NCBI GenBank assembly: GCA_949373085.1 | Contig: CASICJ010000025.1 | Coordinates: 41,027-105,026 of the forward strand | Direction: 5' to 3' | Source of the DNA: an uncultured Verrucomicrobiales bacterium | GTDB taxonomy: Bacteria; Verrucomicrobiota; Verrucomicrobiia; Verrucomicrobiales; Akkermansiaceae | Length of the DNA: 64,000 nt | In this document: one piece after another, positions 1 through 8,473 of the stretch | How the letters are laid out: each line of letters opens with the position of its first letter | Numbering within the stretch: the first letter of the stretch is position 1 | The notes under the pieces: model-generated | Told to the model about the DNA's origin: nothing | Databases searched by the model: none | The model's input: only the letters and a program-made list of their open reading frames with translations | Translations under genes and position numbers: made by a program

Positions 1-113
1 GGCAGTTTTCTTGCCTAGGTAATGCGGGCCTCCGTGATTCTTTTTCGGATATCGGGGCCACAATAGGGAACTTCTTCGGCGTCGAGATGGACGAAGGAAC
101 CGTAATTGAGTAG
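1..113 (+). CDS. deoB: Phosphopentomutase, 3' end only (partial)
   Basis: The window opens inside a gene whose frame runs to the TAG at 111-113. The visible 37 residues contain a G-L-R-D-S-F-S-D-I-G-A-T-I block followed by a short tail with F-F-G-V-E-M. This resembles the C-terminus of DeoB phosphopentomutases, which carry R-E-T-F-A-D-I-G-Q-T-I followed by a similar E/F-F-G tail. The enzyme interconverts ribose-1-phosphate or deoxyribose-1-phosphate and the 5-phosphates. The deoD start lies 9 bases downstream and cdd follows, so a nucleoside-salvage operon is the natural reading. The identification rests on a short tail plus context; the catalytic part lies outside the window. Confidence 0.7.
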   Translation, partial: QFSCLGNAGLRDSFSDIGATIGNFFGVEMDEGTVIE

Positions 114-122
114 TTCTTAGCT

Positions 123-839
123 ATGGCAACTCCTCACCTTGAAGCAGATCCAGATGGATTCGCAGAAACCATTCTTCTCCCGGGCGATCCTTTACGTGCA
201 AAATTCATCGCGGATCATTTTTTGAAAGACTGTCGAAAAATTAATTCAGTGCGTAATATGTTGGCTTACACCGGGTCCTATAAAGGGGTGCCGGTGTCAG
301 TAATGGGGACTGGGATGGGGATCCCTTCTATTTCGATTTATGCCAAGGAGTTGATCACGGAATACGGTGTCAAAAACCTCATTCGAGTCGGGAGTTGTGG
401 GGCCGTGTCCAAAGAGGTCCAGGTTCGTGATGTCTTAATCGGGATGGGGGCCTGCACGGATAGTGGGGTGAATCGGAGCCGATTTGGGGGGCATGATTTT
501 TCCGCAATTGCTGATTACGATTTACTGTCAGCTCACGTCGTTGCGGCAGGTGAACTAGGGGTTCCAGTGAGAGTAGGGAATCTTTTTTCAGCAGATCTTT
601 TTTACACTCCTGATGTAGGAATGTTCGATTTAATGGAAAGCATGGGTGTTTTAGCTGTTGAGATGGAGGCTGCAGGTCTTTTTGGCGTCTGTGCGGAATT
701 TGGTGCGAGAGGCATGGCAATCTGTACCGTTAGCGACCACGTGCGAACCGGGGAAACTACTACGAGTGAAGAGCGAGAGGTTAGTTTTACTGCGATGATG
801 GAAGTAGCTCTCGAAGCAACCGTAAAAATCGTATTATGA
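123..839 (+). CDS. deoD: Purine nucleoside phosphorylase, DeoD type
   Basis: Reversibly cleaves purine (deoxy)nucleosides with phosphate to the free base and (deoxy)ribose-1-phosphate in the cytoplasm. At 238 residues it has the usual length of the hexameric DeoD family and is collinear with the E. coli enzyme. It opens M-A-T-P-H, has the phosphate-site motif P-G-D-P-L-R (about residues 20-25), R-V-G-S-C-G-A (about 88-94), the ribose-binding V-E-M-E-A-A-G block (about 179-185) and S-D-H-V-R-T with the catalytic Asp near 205. It sits between deoB and cdd, and its stop overlaps the cdd start (ATGA at 836-839), so it is translationally coupled to cdd. Nothing unusual in the sequence. Confidence 0.97.
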   Translation: MATPHLEADPDGFAETILLPGDPLRAKFIADHFLKDCRKINSVRNMLAYTGSYKGVPVSVMGTGMGIPSISIYAKELITEYGVKNLIRVGSCGAVSKEVQVRDVLIGMGACTDSGVNRSRFGGHDFSAIADYDLLSAHVVAAGELGVPVRVGNLFSADLFYTPDVGMFDLMESMGVLAVEMEAAGLFGVCAEFGARGMAICTVSDHVRTGETTTSEEREVSFTAMMEVALEATVKIVL

Positions 840-1222
840 GTGATCAACTTCTTATTGAAGAGGCAATGGCAGCTAGATCTGCTTGTTATTGTCCATATTC
901 TTCGTTCCCGGTAAGTGCTGCTCTGCTCGCTGACTCTGGGAAAGTTTACACGGGAGTTAATGTTGAAAATGCTTCCTACGGTCTCACGATTTGTGCGGAA
1001 CGAGTTGCCGTCGGTTCTGCGATCGCTGCGGGAGAGCGAGCGTTTAAAAAACTAGTCGTCGTGGTTAGAGGAGGAGGAAGTCCATGTGGGGCCTGTCGCC
1101 AAGTGCTCAATGAATTTTCACCCGAGCTATCCATCATTATGGTTGACGAGCTTGGGAAGGTTCGCTCACACACGACTTTGACCAAACTCCTTCCTCAGGC
1201 ATTTGGTCCACAGTCTCTTTGA
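836..1222 (+). CDS. cdd: Cytidine deaminase
   Basis: Deaminates cytidine and deoxycytidine to uridine and deoxyuridine. The 128-residue length and motifs place it in the small, tetrameric, three-cysteine zinc class (B. subtilis Cdd type). C53 and E55 are in T-I-C-A-E-R (Zn ligand and proton shuttle), and C84 and C87 are in P-C-G-A-C-R-Q-V (Zn ligands). The N-terminal [10 protein letters not shown] stretch is the usual substrate-side motif. It overlaps deoD by 4 bases and completes the deoB-deoD-cdd nucleoside-salvage set. It ends 13 bases before a convergent gene. Confidence 0.96.
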   Translation: MSDQLLIEEAMAARSACYCPYSSFPVSAALLADSGKVYTGVNVENASYGLTICAERVAVGSAIAAGERAFKKLVVVVRGGGSPCGACRQVLNEFSPELSIIMVDELGKVRSHTTLTKLLPQAFGPQSL

Positions 1223-1235
1223 CCCTTAGCGAAGG

Positions 1236-1697
1236 CTAGTGTTTTAAAAGCCGGGATAAAAATTCCTCGGGCGAGACGTGACCGCTACCGTCCGTATCAA
1301 GGCGGCTCCAAACCGCCTCAAAAATAAAATCTGGAAGGTTCCTTACTCCGGGAATTGTCAGGTATTCCTCGCGTGATATTGAATCATCCTCGCCTGCGAT
1401 GGATGAAAACTTTTGGAGCCTTCTTTGCTCCATCTGCTCCCTCAGAGCAGCGCGGGCCATGGCCACTTCGTTTTCAGAAATTTTTCCATCTTGGTCTAGA
1501 TCTATGGAAGTTCGCTTTTTCTCACGTAATTTTGCGCGTAGATCCCGGATAGCCTGACGCTCTTCTTCGTCAATAAGGTCATCCGAATTTGTATCAAAAT
1601 GCTTCAAAAACGCCGGGAGAGATCCATTACCAAACACCTTCTCTTTCGCGAATGCAGCTGCAGCAATCGCTATGAACAGGAGGGTGAATATTCGCAT
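1236..1697 (-). CDS. Secreted EF-hand protein
   Basis: A 153-residue protein with an N-terminal signal peptide (hydrophobic residues 3-15, likely cleavage after A-F-A, about 17). It has three canonical 12-residue EF-hand loops starting at D35 (D-T-N-S-D-D), D66 (D-L-D-Q-D-G) and D134 (D-T-D-G-S-G), each ending in Glu. A weaker fourth acidic segment lies near residues 102-111. EF-hand loops bind calcium. A secreted location fits an extracytoplasmic calcium-binding or structural role. Such small secreted EF-hand proteins are common in Planctomycetota and Verrucomicrobiota, but no specific function is known to me. It is convergent with cdd and lies 70 bases downstream of the large secreted gene on the same strand. 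Confidence 0.85.
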   Translation of the reverse strand: MRIFTLLFIAIAAAAFAKEKVFGNGSLPAFLKHFDTNSDDLIDEEERQAIRDLRAKLREKKRTSIDLDQDGKISENEVAMARAALREQMEQRRLQKFSSIAGEDDSISREEYLTIPGVRNLPDFIFEAVWSRLDTDGSGHVSPEEFLSRLLKH

Positions 1698-1767
1698 CGG
1701 ATTTGGATTTAAAGAAACTTAAAATACCACTGGCCTAGCATCTTCTGGGAGTTCGTTTAACACAGTC

Positions 1768-4428
1768 TCATTCCAATAGGGAAATACTAATTCGGAAAAA
1801 TTGACTATCTTTTTGTGGGAATGACAAGGTCATGTCTTTGCCAGTTCCGGTCAAGCCGGGCTCAGTAGTCCATTTTTGGAGGTCGATACTTGTTTCGACC
1901 TCATAAAAACGTTTAGGCAAAGAGGGGAAGGTCACGCGGACCATTTCCTGTTCGACATACAAGTCGGGTCGGAAAGTTGACGAACCCGAAAGTGGATTCG
2001 TTCCGGTAAGGAAGGTTTCAAAGTAGTCATCCTGGCCATCTTGGTCGCTGTCTGCGAGGGCAGGATTCGTTCCATTTTCGATCTCCTCTTGATCTGGGAT
2101 TTGATCCCCATCTTGGTCTTTGAGTGGTGTGATGATGAGGTTGTCGATGCCGATTCCTTGGGGTTCTAGGCTGGCTCCAAAACTCTGCCCAATATTGATT
2201 TCTCCGGGCGTGTGGTTGCCAGGCTGAATCGTCCATTCAAAATCTTCGGCGATCCTACCACTTCCAGTTCGGGAGATGCTCTGTTGGCCTGCAGGTGTGT
2301 TAGGGCCTTGCGCTACGCCGACCGAGCTAGAAGTCATCCCCGCAGCAATTCCATCAATAGCCGTGAAAGTTCCTTCGTAGCTAAGAAATTCACGAACCAC
2401 GCCATCGATCTCAAGGACAATTCCATCTGGGCCACCGTTCTGAATTCCAGAAATTTCTTTAAAGTAAAGAGCCGGTAATCCTGGGATGTTTGATGGCCCT
2501 GGCGTGAATTCGTTTAACGAAATACTTGATCCATAACTTCGTCCATTGTTTCCGTTGTAGAGATGAACCGATGGTATTGCACCGACGAATGCTGGCCCGA
2601 AAACCACTTCAATGAACTCTCCGACGTCGCTTCCACTATTGTCGTAGTGAAATTCATTGATGAAAACATCAGAACTAACCGAGCCATTCGGAGTTCCGGG
2701 TATGATTTTGATTTGTAATGTGAATTCATCGCCACTGGCCAAATGAAGGTTTCTAAAGTAAGCGGACTTCAATTGAGTGATCAGTGGGGAAAGTTGACCA
2801 TTTTGACCTGTGGTAGATGGTCGGAATTCCAGATCTGGTATGGCAATCTGGTTGCCGTCTTTGATGAGTGACATTTGAAGTCTGTCTTCTGAACCATTGG
2901 TGAAGCGTCTCCAGTGCTGTGCCTCAAATTCGATTTTTAGGGCCGGGATAGATTGTTCGGAATTATTGCGAAAGGTTGTTTGAAATACAGCCTCTGAAGG
3001 TGTTAGGATTCCCAAAGCGTTTTGGTAGGATCTTGCGCCGATAAGGCCGGAATTGCCATCATCAAAGCCAATCCAAGTTAGGCCTCCATCTGACCAAGCG
3101 GCAAGAGATTGGTTGCCTTCAAATCCCTCGAAATCTTCGATGATGGGGGTGGTTGGATCTGAAAAGGAATAGAAAGAAGGATCGGTGTTTCGAATTTTAA
3201 CGGAGGCCACTCTCCCGACGAATCCGGCTGCTGAAGCTGTGATTTCGATGGTTTGATCGCCGTCGTTGATCTTATCGTTTCTTGGCCGAAGGGTCGTGGT
3301 CGCTTGTGTGCTATTTACCGGTATTGTAAGGATCTTTTGTGTAATCGTGGCCTCCGAGGGGTCGTTCGATTCTAGGGAAACCTGAACAGTGCTTTTAGCT
3401 GGTTCAGCGAGGGTCACAGTTACCAAAGAAGCAGGTGAGCTTTCATCAAGAATCGACTGGGCTACGGTAAGATCGAGCTGGAGGCCTCCATCTAGTTCAA
3501 AGTCTCCGAATACCGGATAGTGATCCGAGGCTTTGTCGCTGGTTCCTCTGGGAAGGGGACTGCCTTCCTTAGGGAGGCCGGACTTGGAAGTGTCCAACGC
3601 GCTGTTATAGACTTCCGTATCGGGCGCGCGACGAGCAATCGAGTTAGATACGAGGATATAATCTAGGATGGTGTTCGACCCCCTATAAGTGTCAGTTGTG
3701 ACTCCATCCTGTTGACGAAATCCTGGATTTACTAAGTCAAGGTTAGTGAAGTAATTCGTTGGATCAGCGAAGTATTTGACATCATATTCCATATCGTTTC
3801 CAAGACGATAGCTTTGAGGAAGGCCGGAGGGTAAGCGGTCGAAAATGATGTCGTTTCCGAGAAGATTAAAATCGCCCAACACGAAGATATTATCGTCTTT
3901 GTCGAGCCCTTGCTCTTCGAGATATTTACGAATTCGTATCATCTCGACTGCTCGTCGAAATGGGTCATCTTGGTCGAAGCAACATTTCAGGTGGGCGGTT
4001 ACGAGCGTGGGATCATTTTCGGTTCCTGGGACGTCAATAATGACGGCGGCTGCGGCTCGAGTCATATCATTGGCCCCAGGTGGAGAAATGATACTTTTAC
4101 TCGAATTCCTACTGAACGGGAACTTGGATAAAATCACAACACGGCTGCCAGTATCAAGAGCTGTTACTGGAGCGAAAATAAATGGGTAACCCATGCTTTG
4201 CGCAAGTTCGTTTAGGGGGCCGTTGAAGTCATTGCCTGTCACCTCCTGGAGAGCTAAGACATCGGGGTTGATCCTCGCGATTACGGCCTCCAACTCGTTT
4301 CGCCCATTCGCGCCGGTATTACCGATCCCTCTGAGTATATTATAGGTGGCAATCCTTATCTCGACAGCGGAGACCAAGGGGATACCTAGCCATAAGGTGA
4401 GGGAGATGAGGAGAAACCTAGAGAGCAT
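1768..4428 (-). CDS. Secreted endonuclease/exonuclease/phosphatase-family protein with Calx-beta-like, lamin-tail-like and calcium-repeat regions
   Basis: An 886-residue exported protein with a signal peptide (residues 1-21, ending V-S-A). Residues about 24-310 form a DNase I-like (EEP) domain: A-L-Q-E-V holds the metal-binding Glu, V-L-G-D-F-N-L the Asp/Asn pair, and S-D-H-Y-P-V-F the catalytic His. About 320-410 resembles a Calx-beta or similar beta-sandwich. Near 590-720 a segment beginning V-F-I-N-E-F-H-Y-D-N resembles lamin-tail (LTD) domains. About 770-810 holds Asp-rich D-Q-D-G-D and D-S-D-Q-D-G repeats of thrombospondin-3 type. The C-terminal 60 residues include F-Y-E-V-E-T-S, typical of a verrucomicrobial C-terminal sorting or beta module. 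It is probably an extracellular nuclease or phosphodiesterase; the substrate cannot be read from the sequence. Confidence 0.85.
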   Translation of the reverse strand: MLSRFLLISLTLWLGIPLVSAVEIRIATYNILRGIGNTGANGRNELEAVIARINPDVLALQEVTGNDFNGPLNELAQSMGYPFIFAPVTALDTGSRVVILSKFPFSRNSSKSIISPPGANDMTRAAAAVIIDVPGTENDPTLVTAHLKCCFDQDDPFRRAVEMIRIRKYLEEQGLDKDDNIFVLGDFNLLGNDIIFDRLPSGLPQSYRLGNDMEYDVKYFADPTNYFTNLDLVNPGFRQQDGVTTDTYRGSNTILDYILVSNSIARRAPDTEVYNSALDTSKSGLPKEGSPLPRGTSDKASDHYPVFGDFELDGGLQLDLTVAQSILDESSPASLVTVTLAEPAKSTVQVSLESNDPSEATITQKILTIPVNSTQATTTLRPRNDKINDGDQTIEITASAAGFVGRVASVKIRNTDPSFYSFSDPTTPIIEDFEGFEGNQSLAAWSDGGLTWIGFDDGNSGLIGARSYQNALGILTPSEAVFQTTFRNNSEQSIPALKIEFEAQHWRRFTNGSEDRLQMSLIKDGNQIAIPDLEFRPSTTGQNGQLSPLITQLKSAYFRNLHLASGDEFTLQIKIIPGTPNGSVSSDVFINEFHYDNSGSDVGEFIEVVFGPAFVGAIPSVHLYNGNNGRSYGSSISLNEFTPGPSNIPGLPALYFKEISGIQNGGPDGIVLEIDGVVREFLSYEGTFTAIDGIAAGMTSSSVGVAQGPNTPAGQQSISRTGSGRIAEDFEWTIQPGNHTPGEINIGQSFGASLEPQGIGIDNLIITPLKDQDGDQIPDQEEIENGTNPALADSDQDGQDDYFETFLTGTNPLSGSSTFRPDLYVEQEMVRVTFPSLPKRFYEVETSIDLQKWTTEPGLTGTGKDMTLSFPQKDSQFFRISISLLE

Positions 4429-4525
4429 TATTGAGAAAGATTGGAATTCAAAGGACTACGCTGGGCTCTAATAGGGAGAGGTTTCTATTCGAGGAAAAGG
4501 CACAGGGTATTCGTTTTTGGCTCGT

Positions 4526-5341
4526 TTAGTTTGGATCTGGCGGGAAACGGAAAAAATTGTTGACGACCTCTTCGGTCATCTTTGCCAGCTCATTAATTGA
4601 GAGGTTGCGTTCACGCGCGATGGCTTCTGCTGTGAAACGAGTAAAGCTTGGCTCACATCGCTTTCCGCGATGAGGTGTTGGAGATAAATAAGGCGAATCG
4701 GTCTCCACCATAAAAGATCTGTCAGGAACTGCCTGAACTGCCTCGACGACATTGTGGGCATTCTTAAAGGTGGCGATTCCTGTGAATGAAATAAGACCGC
4801 CCAACTCAAAGACTCGTTCCGCTAGTTCAGGTGGTCCCGGGAAACAGTGGAAGACGGCGCGGACGTGGTCGGAGTAGTCGGCGTAGATTTTGAGGGAATC
4901 GTCGAAGCTGGCGCTGCCTGATTTATCGCGAGTGTGGATGACGATGTTGAGACCGGCAGTCTTTGCGATCTCGAAATGACGGCGGAGGAAGTCGCGTTGG
5001 CGGGCGTGGTAGTCTTCGTTGGTCCAGCCGTCTGGAGCGGGATGGAAGTAGTCGAGACCGGCCTCGCCAATCGCGGCGACTTTTGGATTAGCGAGGTGGG
5101 GGGCGAGAAAGGATTCGAATTCGTCGCGTGTTTCGTGGACATCGCAAGGGTGGATGCCAATGCAGGCGGAGACACCGGGGTGGTCGTGCGCGATCTGAAG
5201 ATTGATGGCGAGATCGGACTCGTTCGTGGCGAGCGTGATCATGCGGTGAACGCCATTCTCCGTGGCGCGCGAGATGATGTCGGGAATTTCTTCGGGTGAG
5301 AATCTCTGAGAGCCGAGGTGGCAATGCGAGTCGGTGATCAT
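4526..5341 (-). CDS. tatD: TatD family metal-dependent hydrolase (DNase)
   Basis: A 271-residue TIM-barrel metalloenzyme. The metal ligands are visible in order: H6 and H8 (D-S-H-C-H), E93 (I-G-E-A-G-L-D), H136 (I-H-T-R-D-K), H165 (F-H-C-F-P-G) and D215 (E-T-D-S-P-Y-L-S). The family members are magnesium-dependent 3'-5' exodeoxyribonucleases acting in DNA repair or degradation, with some D-aminoacyl-tRNA deacylase activity reported. The ATG at 5341 directly abuts the stop of the upstream transporter gene (stop at 5344-5342, no spacer), so translational coupling is likely. Length and motifs are normal. Confidence 0.93.
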   Translation of the reverse strand: MITDSHCHLGSQRFSPEEIPDIISRATENGVHRMITLATNESDLAINLQIAHDHPGVSACIGIHPCDVHETRDEFESFLAPHLANPKVAAIGEAGLDYFHPAPDGWTNEDYHARQRDFLRRHFEIAKTAGLNIVIHTRDKSGSASFDDSLKIYADYSDHVRAVFHCFPGPPELAERVFELGGLISFTGIATFKNAHNVVEAVQAVPDRSFMVETDSPYLSPTPHRGKRCEPSFTRFTAEAIARERNLSINELAKMTEEVVNNFFRFPPDPN

Positions 5342-7180
5342 TTAAGACTGAAGGTGGGACTTCTCTTTACTGAAGATGGCATAAGGAACAAAGAGGATGG
5401 CAGCTCCAAGCATCAGGCTGGTGAAGAACCAATAGTAGGCCGGACCTTCGAGCTTTGGTTGACCACCAGTGTAGGCAGTTTTGGTAATCGGAGAGTCGGA
5501 TTCCTCAGTCTCTTCTGCGACCCCGAGGAATTCCCTTCGTTTTTCGAGCCAGGTTTTTTTGGTCGATTTTTCTCCGGCGGGAAGGGCTTTGTCGGGAGCC
5601 TCCATGATGAAGCCGATATCCCATTTGGTGCCGAACTCTTTATCAGGTCCGTTACTGGCGAGACGAGCGGTGCGAGAAGCAAGTCTCGTGTAAGTGATCT
5701 CAGATCCCCACCTATCGGTAAGGCCAGAGAGAAGCGGCTTGGCTTCTTCGGTGGTAGGAAGGGTGAGGTCGTTTTCTTCTGCCCAGACGGTGATCAAACT
5801 TGCGGCATGGTCTATTTTTTCCTGGTCAGGGAGTTGGCGTTTGGAGGTTTTTCCCTCTTTGCGGGTGATGATGATATCGTCCTCGTTGCCGACTGTTCCA
5901 TCAAATCCAGGATGGGAGTGCTTGCCGTCTTTGAGTTCTTCCGCAAATGCGATCACGGGGTCATCGACCTGAATGACGGAATTAACAAATTCGGTGATTT
6001 GGTTGCCAAATGAGACCGAGAGAAGGAAGATGGCCATGATGAGAGACTTCATATTTCGTGGAGCCTGAATATAGGAATACTCCAGGCAAACGATTGAGAC
6101 CATGACTTCGGCTGCGGTTAGAAAGAGATAGGCAAGGAATTGCCAACCGATATTTGGAGTGTTGCCTTCTGAGATTGAAACTTGGATGAGAGCAATAATG
6201 GAGAAGGCGAAGACGGTGATGAAGAGGCCCACACCGATTTTTCGGAGGGGGGTGAGTTTAATGAACTTCTCGAGAGTGGGGTAGACGAAAAAAGTAAAGA
6301 GGGGAACAAGAGTGAGAATCAGAACGGAGTTGATCGATTGAATTTGAGAGGGAAGCCAATCAATCACAAAATGCCGATCCATATCCTGAGATTGGAAGAT
6401 CCATGAGGATCCGGTTTGGTCGAAGAGAGCCCAGAAAAAGGCGACAAAGAAATAGAGAGGAAGGAGGCGAAGGATGACTCCGAGACCTTCCTTCGAGCAG
6501 AGTTCTCGTTTGAATTTTTTGGAATCCGGTTGGATGTGGATGAATTTTTTTCGGCCAAGCCAGAAAAAGAGGGTGGCGATGGCCATGAGGACACCGGGGA
6601 TTCCAAACGCGAGATGAGGGCCGTGCCACTCAAGAATCCATGGGGTGGCGAGCATGGAGAGGAAAGCCCCAAGATTGATGGAGAAGTAGAACCAATTGAA
6701 GACCTTGGTGAGAAGGTGTTGGTTTGATTTGCCGAATTGATCACCGACGTGGGCTGAGACGCAGGGCTTGATCCCACCTGATCCGACGCAGATGAGGGCA
6801 AGTCCCGCGAAAAGCCACCAGCCAGCGGAGCCTGATACTCCCATCAAGGCGAGGCAGGCATGTCCGACGCAATAGACGATACTGAGCCAAATGATGACGC
6901 GGTATTTACCAAAAAAGAAATCGGCCAAAAGAGCACCGAAGAATGGCGTGGCGTAGACCCACTTGTTGAATTTGTGGTAATTCTCACTTGCAAGCACCTC
7001 CGACATTTGTTCGGTCGGGGCGTCTCCCATGAGCCAAAGGTATTGCACCATGAAGATGGAGAGGATCGCCTTCATTCCATAGAAGGAGAAGCGTTCAGCA
7101 GCCTCGTTTGCGATGATGTAGGGAATTCCGCCGGGCATGCCGGTGGTTTCAGTGGGAGTGGTCCGGTAGTCTTGGCTCAA
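5342..7180 (-). CDS. POT/PTR2 family proton-coupled peptide transporter with a large soluble insertion
   Basis: Inner-membrane MFS symporter for di- and tripeptides. The family signature E-x-x-E-R-F lies in the first helix (N-E-A-A-E-R-F-S-F-Y-G, about residues 25-35), followed by G-G-I-K-P-C-V near 137-142. Length is 612 residues against about 500 for typical bacterial members. The excess is a hydrophilic block of about 160 residues (roughly 415-575) just before the last membrane helix, beginning H-P-G-F-D-G-T-V-G-N-E-D-D. The start is a TTG at 7180; an ATG at 7138 is possible, but the residues before it (Y-R-T-T-P-T-E-T-T-G-M-P) look like the normal family N-terminus, so the TTG is preferred. 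It is followed without a gap by tatD. Confidence 0.92.
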   Translation of the reverse strand: MSQDYRTTPTETTGMPGGIPYIIANEAAERFSFYGMKAILSIFMVQYLWLMGDAPTEQMSEVLASENYHKFNKWVYATPFFGALLADFFFGKYRVIIWLSIVYCVGHACLALMGVSGSAGWWLFAGLALICVGSGGIKPCVSAHVGDQFGKSNQHLLTKVFNWFYFSINLGAFLSMLATPWILEWHGPHLAFGIPGVLMAIATLFFWLGRKKFIHIQPDSKKFKRELCSKEGLGVILRLLPLYFFVAFFWALFDQTGSSWIFQSQDMDRHFVIDWLPSQIQSINSVLILTLVPLFTFFVYPTLEKFIKLTPLRKIGVGLFITVFAFSIIALIQVSISEGNTPNIGWQFLAYLFLTAAEVMVSIVCLEYSYIQAPRNMKSLIMAIFLLSVSFGNQITEFVNSVIQVDDPVIAFAEELKDGKHSHPGFDGTVGNEDDIIITRKEGKTSKRQLPDQEKIDHAASLITVWAEENDLTLPTTEEAKPLLSGLTDRWGSEITYTRLASRTARLASNGPDKEFGTKWDIGFIMEAPDKALPAGEKSTKKTWLEKRREFLGVAEETEESDSPITKTAYTGGQPKLEGPAYYWFFTSLMLGAAILFVPYAIFSKEKSHLQS

Positions 7181-7381
7181 AGTGATGAAGTTCGGTTGCG
7201 AAGCATTTCATGCTATCAGTCGGCGGGGTCAACTACTGAATTGAAATGGCGTGGCAATTTTCAGACTAGGCGGATGAATCAGGCTCAATTATCCTTGAAA
7301 CGAGTATCTGAAATCAGGGTTGAATTGCCGGTGCGTCTTTTGGAGTAACCATCGCTGGGATAAGTCGTGAAAAAGAAATTC

Positions 7382-8368
7382 CTACCACTCGATAGCGGCG
7401 GCCGCCCAGGTCAATCCGGCTCCGAACGCTACCATGACTATTTTGTCTCCGCGCTTCATTTTTCCTTCGCGGTTAGCTTCGTCCAGAGCAATCGCGATCG
7501 CGGCAGCCGAGGTGTTACCGTATTTATGAAGATTGACGAAGACTCGATCGTTAGGAACAGCAAGACGAGAGGCGATGGCGTCAATGATTCTTAAGTTAGC
7601 TTGGTGGGGGATGACGACAGCGATGTCGTCGGGTTGTAATCCGGCTCTCTCGATGACAAGGTTTGCGGAGTTTTTCATGCGGGTAACGGCATGTTTGAAA
7701 ACTTCTTTCCCGAGCATGGCAAGAGTTGCGAGCCCCTCTCCGGCATTGTCCATAGTAATCGGGCAGGCGGAGCCGCCGCCCGGGATATTGAGGAGATGGG
7801 TTTGTTTTCCATCTGTTCCGATGTCGGTAGCCAGAATACGGCCTTCGCCCTGTTCGGAGGCCCGTAAGACGGCTGCGCCTGCCCCATCGCCAAAGAGAAT
7901 ACAAGTCGTGCGATCCTCCCAATTCACGAAGGCTGAGAGTTTTTCCGCGCCTATGATGAGCGCATTCTTAAAAGCATCCGACTCGATCATTCGTTTTGCG
8001 ATTTTCATCGCGTAAAGGAAGCCGGAGCAAGCTGCCGAAATGTCGAAGGCAACGGCCTTGGTGGCTCCCAGTTGTTGTTGGACGTAGCAGGCGGTCGCGG
8101 GCGTGAGGGTGTCCGGAGTGATCGTGGCGACAATAATAAGATCGAGGTCTTCCGCTGCCATGCCAGCTTGTTGAAGGGCTTTTTGGGCAGCCTTTGATCC
8201 GAGGTGGGAGGTTGATTCTTCCTCGTCTGCGATTCGACGCTCTTTGATTCCGGTTCGGGATACAATCCACTCATCTGAGGTTTCAACGAATTTGGAGAGG
8301 TCATCGTTGGTCAGGATCTTCTCAGGGAGGTAGCTTCCTGTGCCTGCGATAGTGACGCCTTGTGCCAT
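7382..8368 (-). CDS. fabH: 3-oxoacyl-ACP synthase III (FabH)
   Basis: Condenses acetyl-CoA with malonyl-ACP to start type II fatty acid synthesis in the cytoplasm. The 328-residue thiolase-fold enzyme shows the full catalytic triad: C114 (S-A-A-C-S-G-F), H255 (I-P-H-Q-A-N) and N285 (K-Y-G-N-T-S-A). The N-terminal G-T-G-S-Y-L-P and S-R-T-G-I-K-E-R-R motifs are typical. The ATG at 8368 was chosen over a TTG 12 bases upstream because it puts the family N-terminus M-A-x-x-V-x-I-x-G-T-G at the start. It stands alone here, without plsX or acpP, and is divergent from the SelL-type gene. Confidence 0.95.
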   Translation of the reverse strand: MAQGVTIAGTGSYLPEKILTNDDLSKFVETSDEWIVSRTGIKERRIADEEESTSHLGSKAAQKALQQAGMAAEDLDLIIVATITPDTLTPATACYVQQQLGATKAVAFDISAACSGFLYAMKIAKRMIESDAFKNALIIGAEKLSAFVNWEDRTTCILFGDGAGAAVLRASEQGEGRILATDIGTDGKQTHLLNIPGGGSACPITMDNAGEGLATLAMLGKEVFKHAVTRMKNSANLVIERAGLQPDDIAVVIPHQANLRIIDAIASRLAVPNDRVFVNLHKYGNTSAAAIAIALDEANREGKMKRGDKIVMVAFGAGLTWAAAAIEW

Positions 8369-8473
8369 GGTCCGAGTCAAGGCGAGGAATGCTCGCGCCG
8401 CAAGCCTTGAAAAAGAGGTATTTTAGATTTCTTAAGTCTCTTGCGGACTTCGGAAAGCAGACTATGATAAAAG

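Noticed and set aside
1355..1552. Plus-strand 65-codon frame inside the EF-hand gene
   Set aside because: It is antisense to a well-supported gene and has no family resemblance or start signal.
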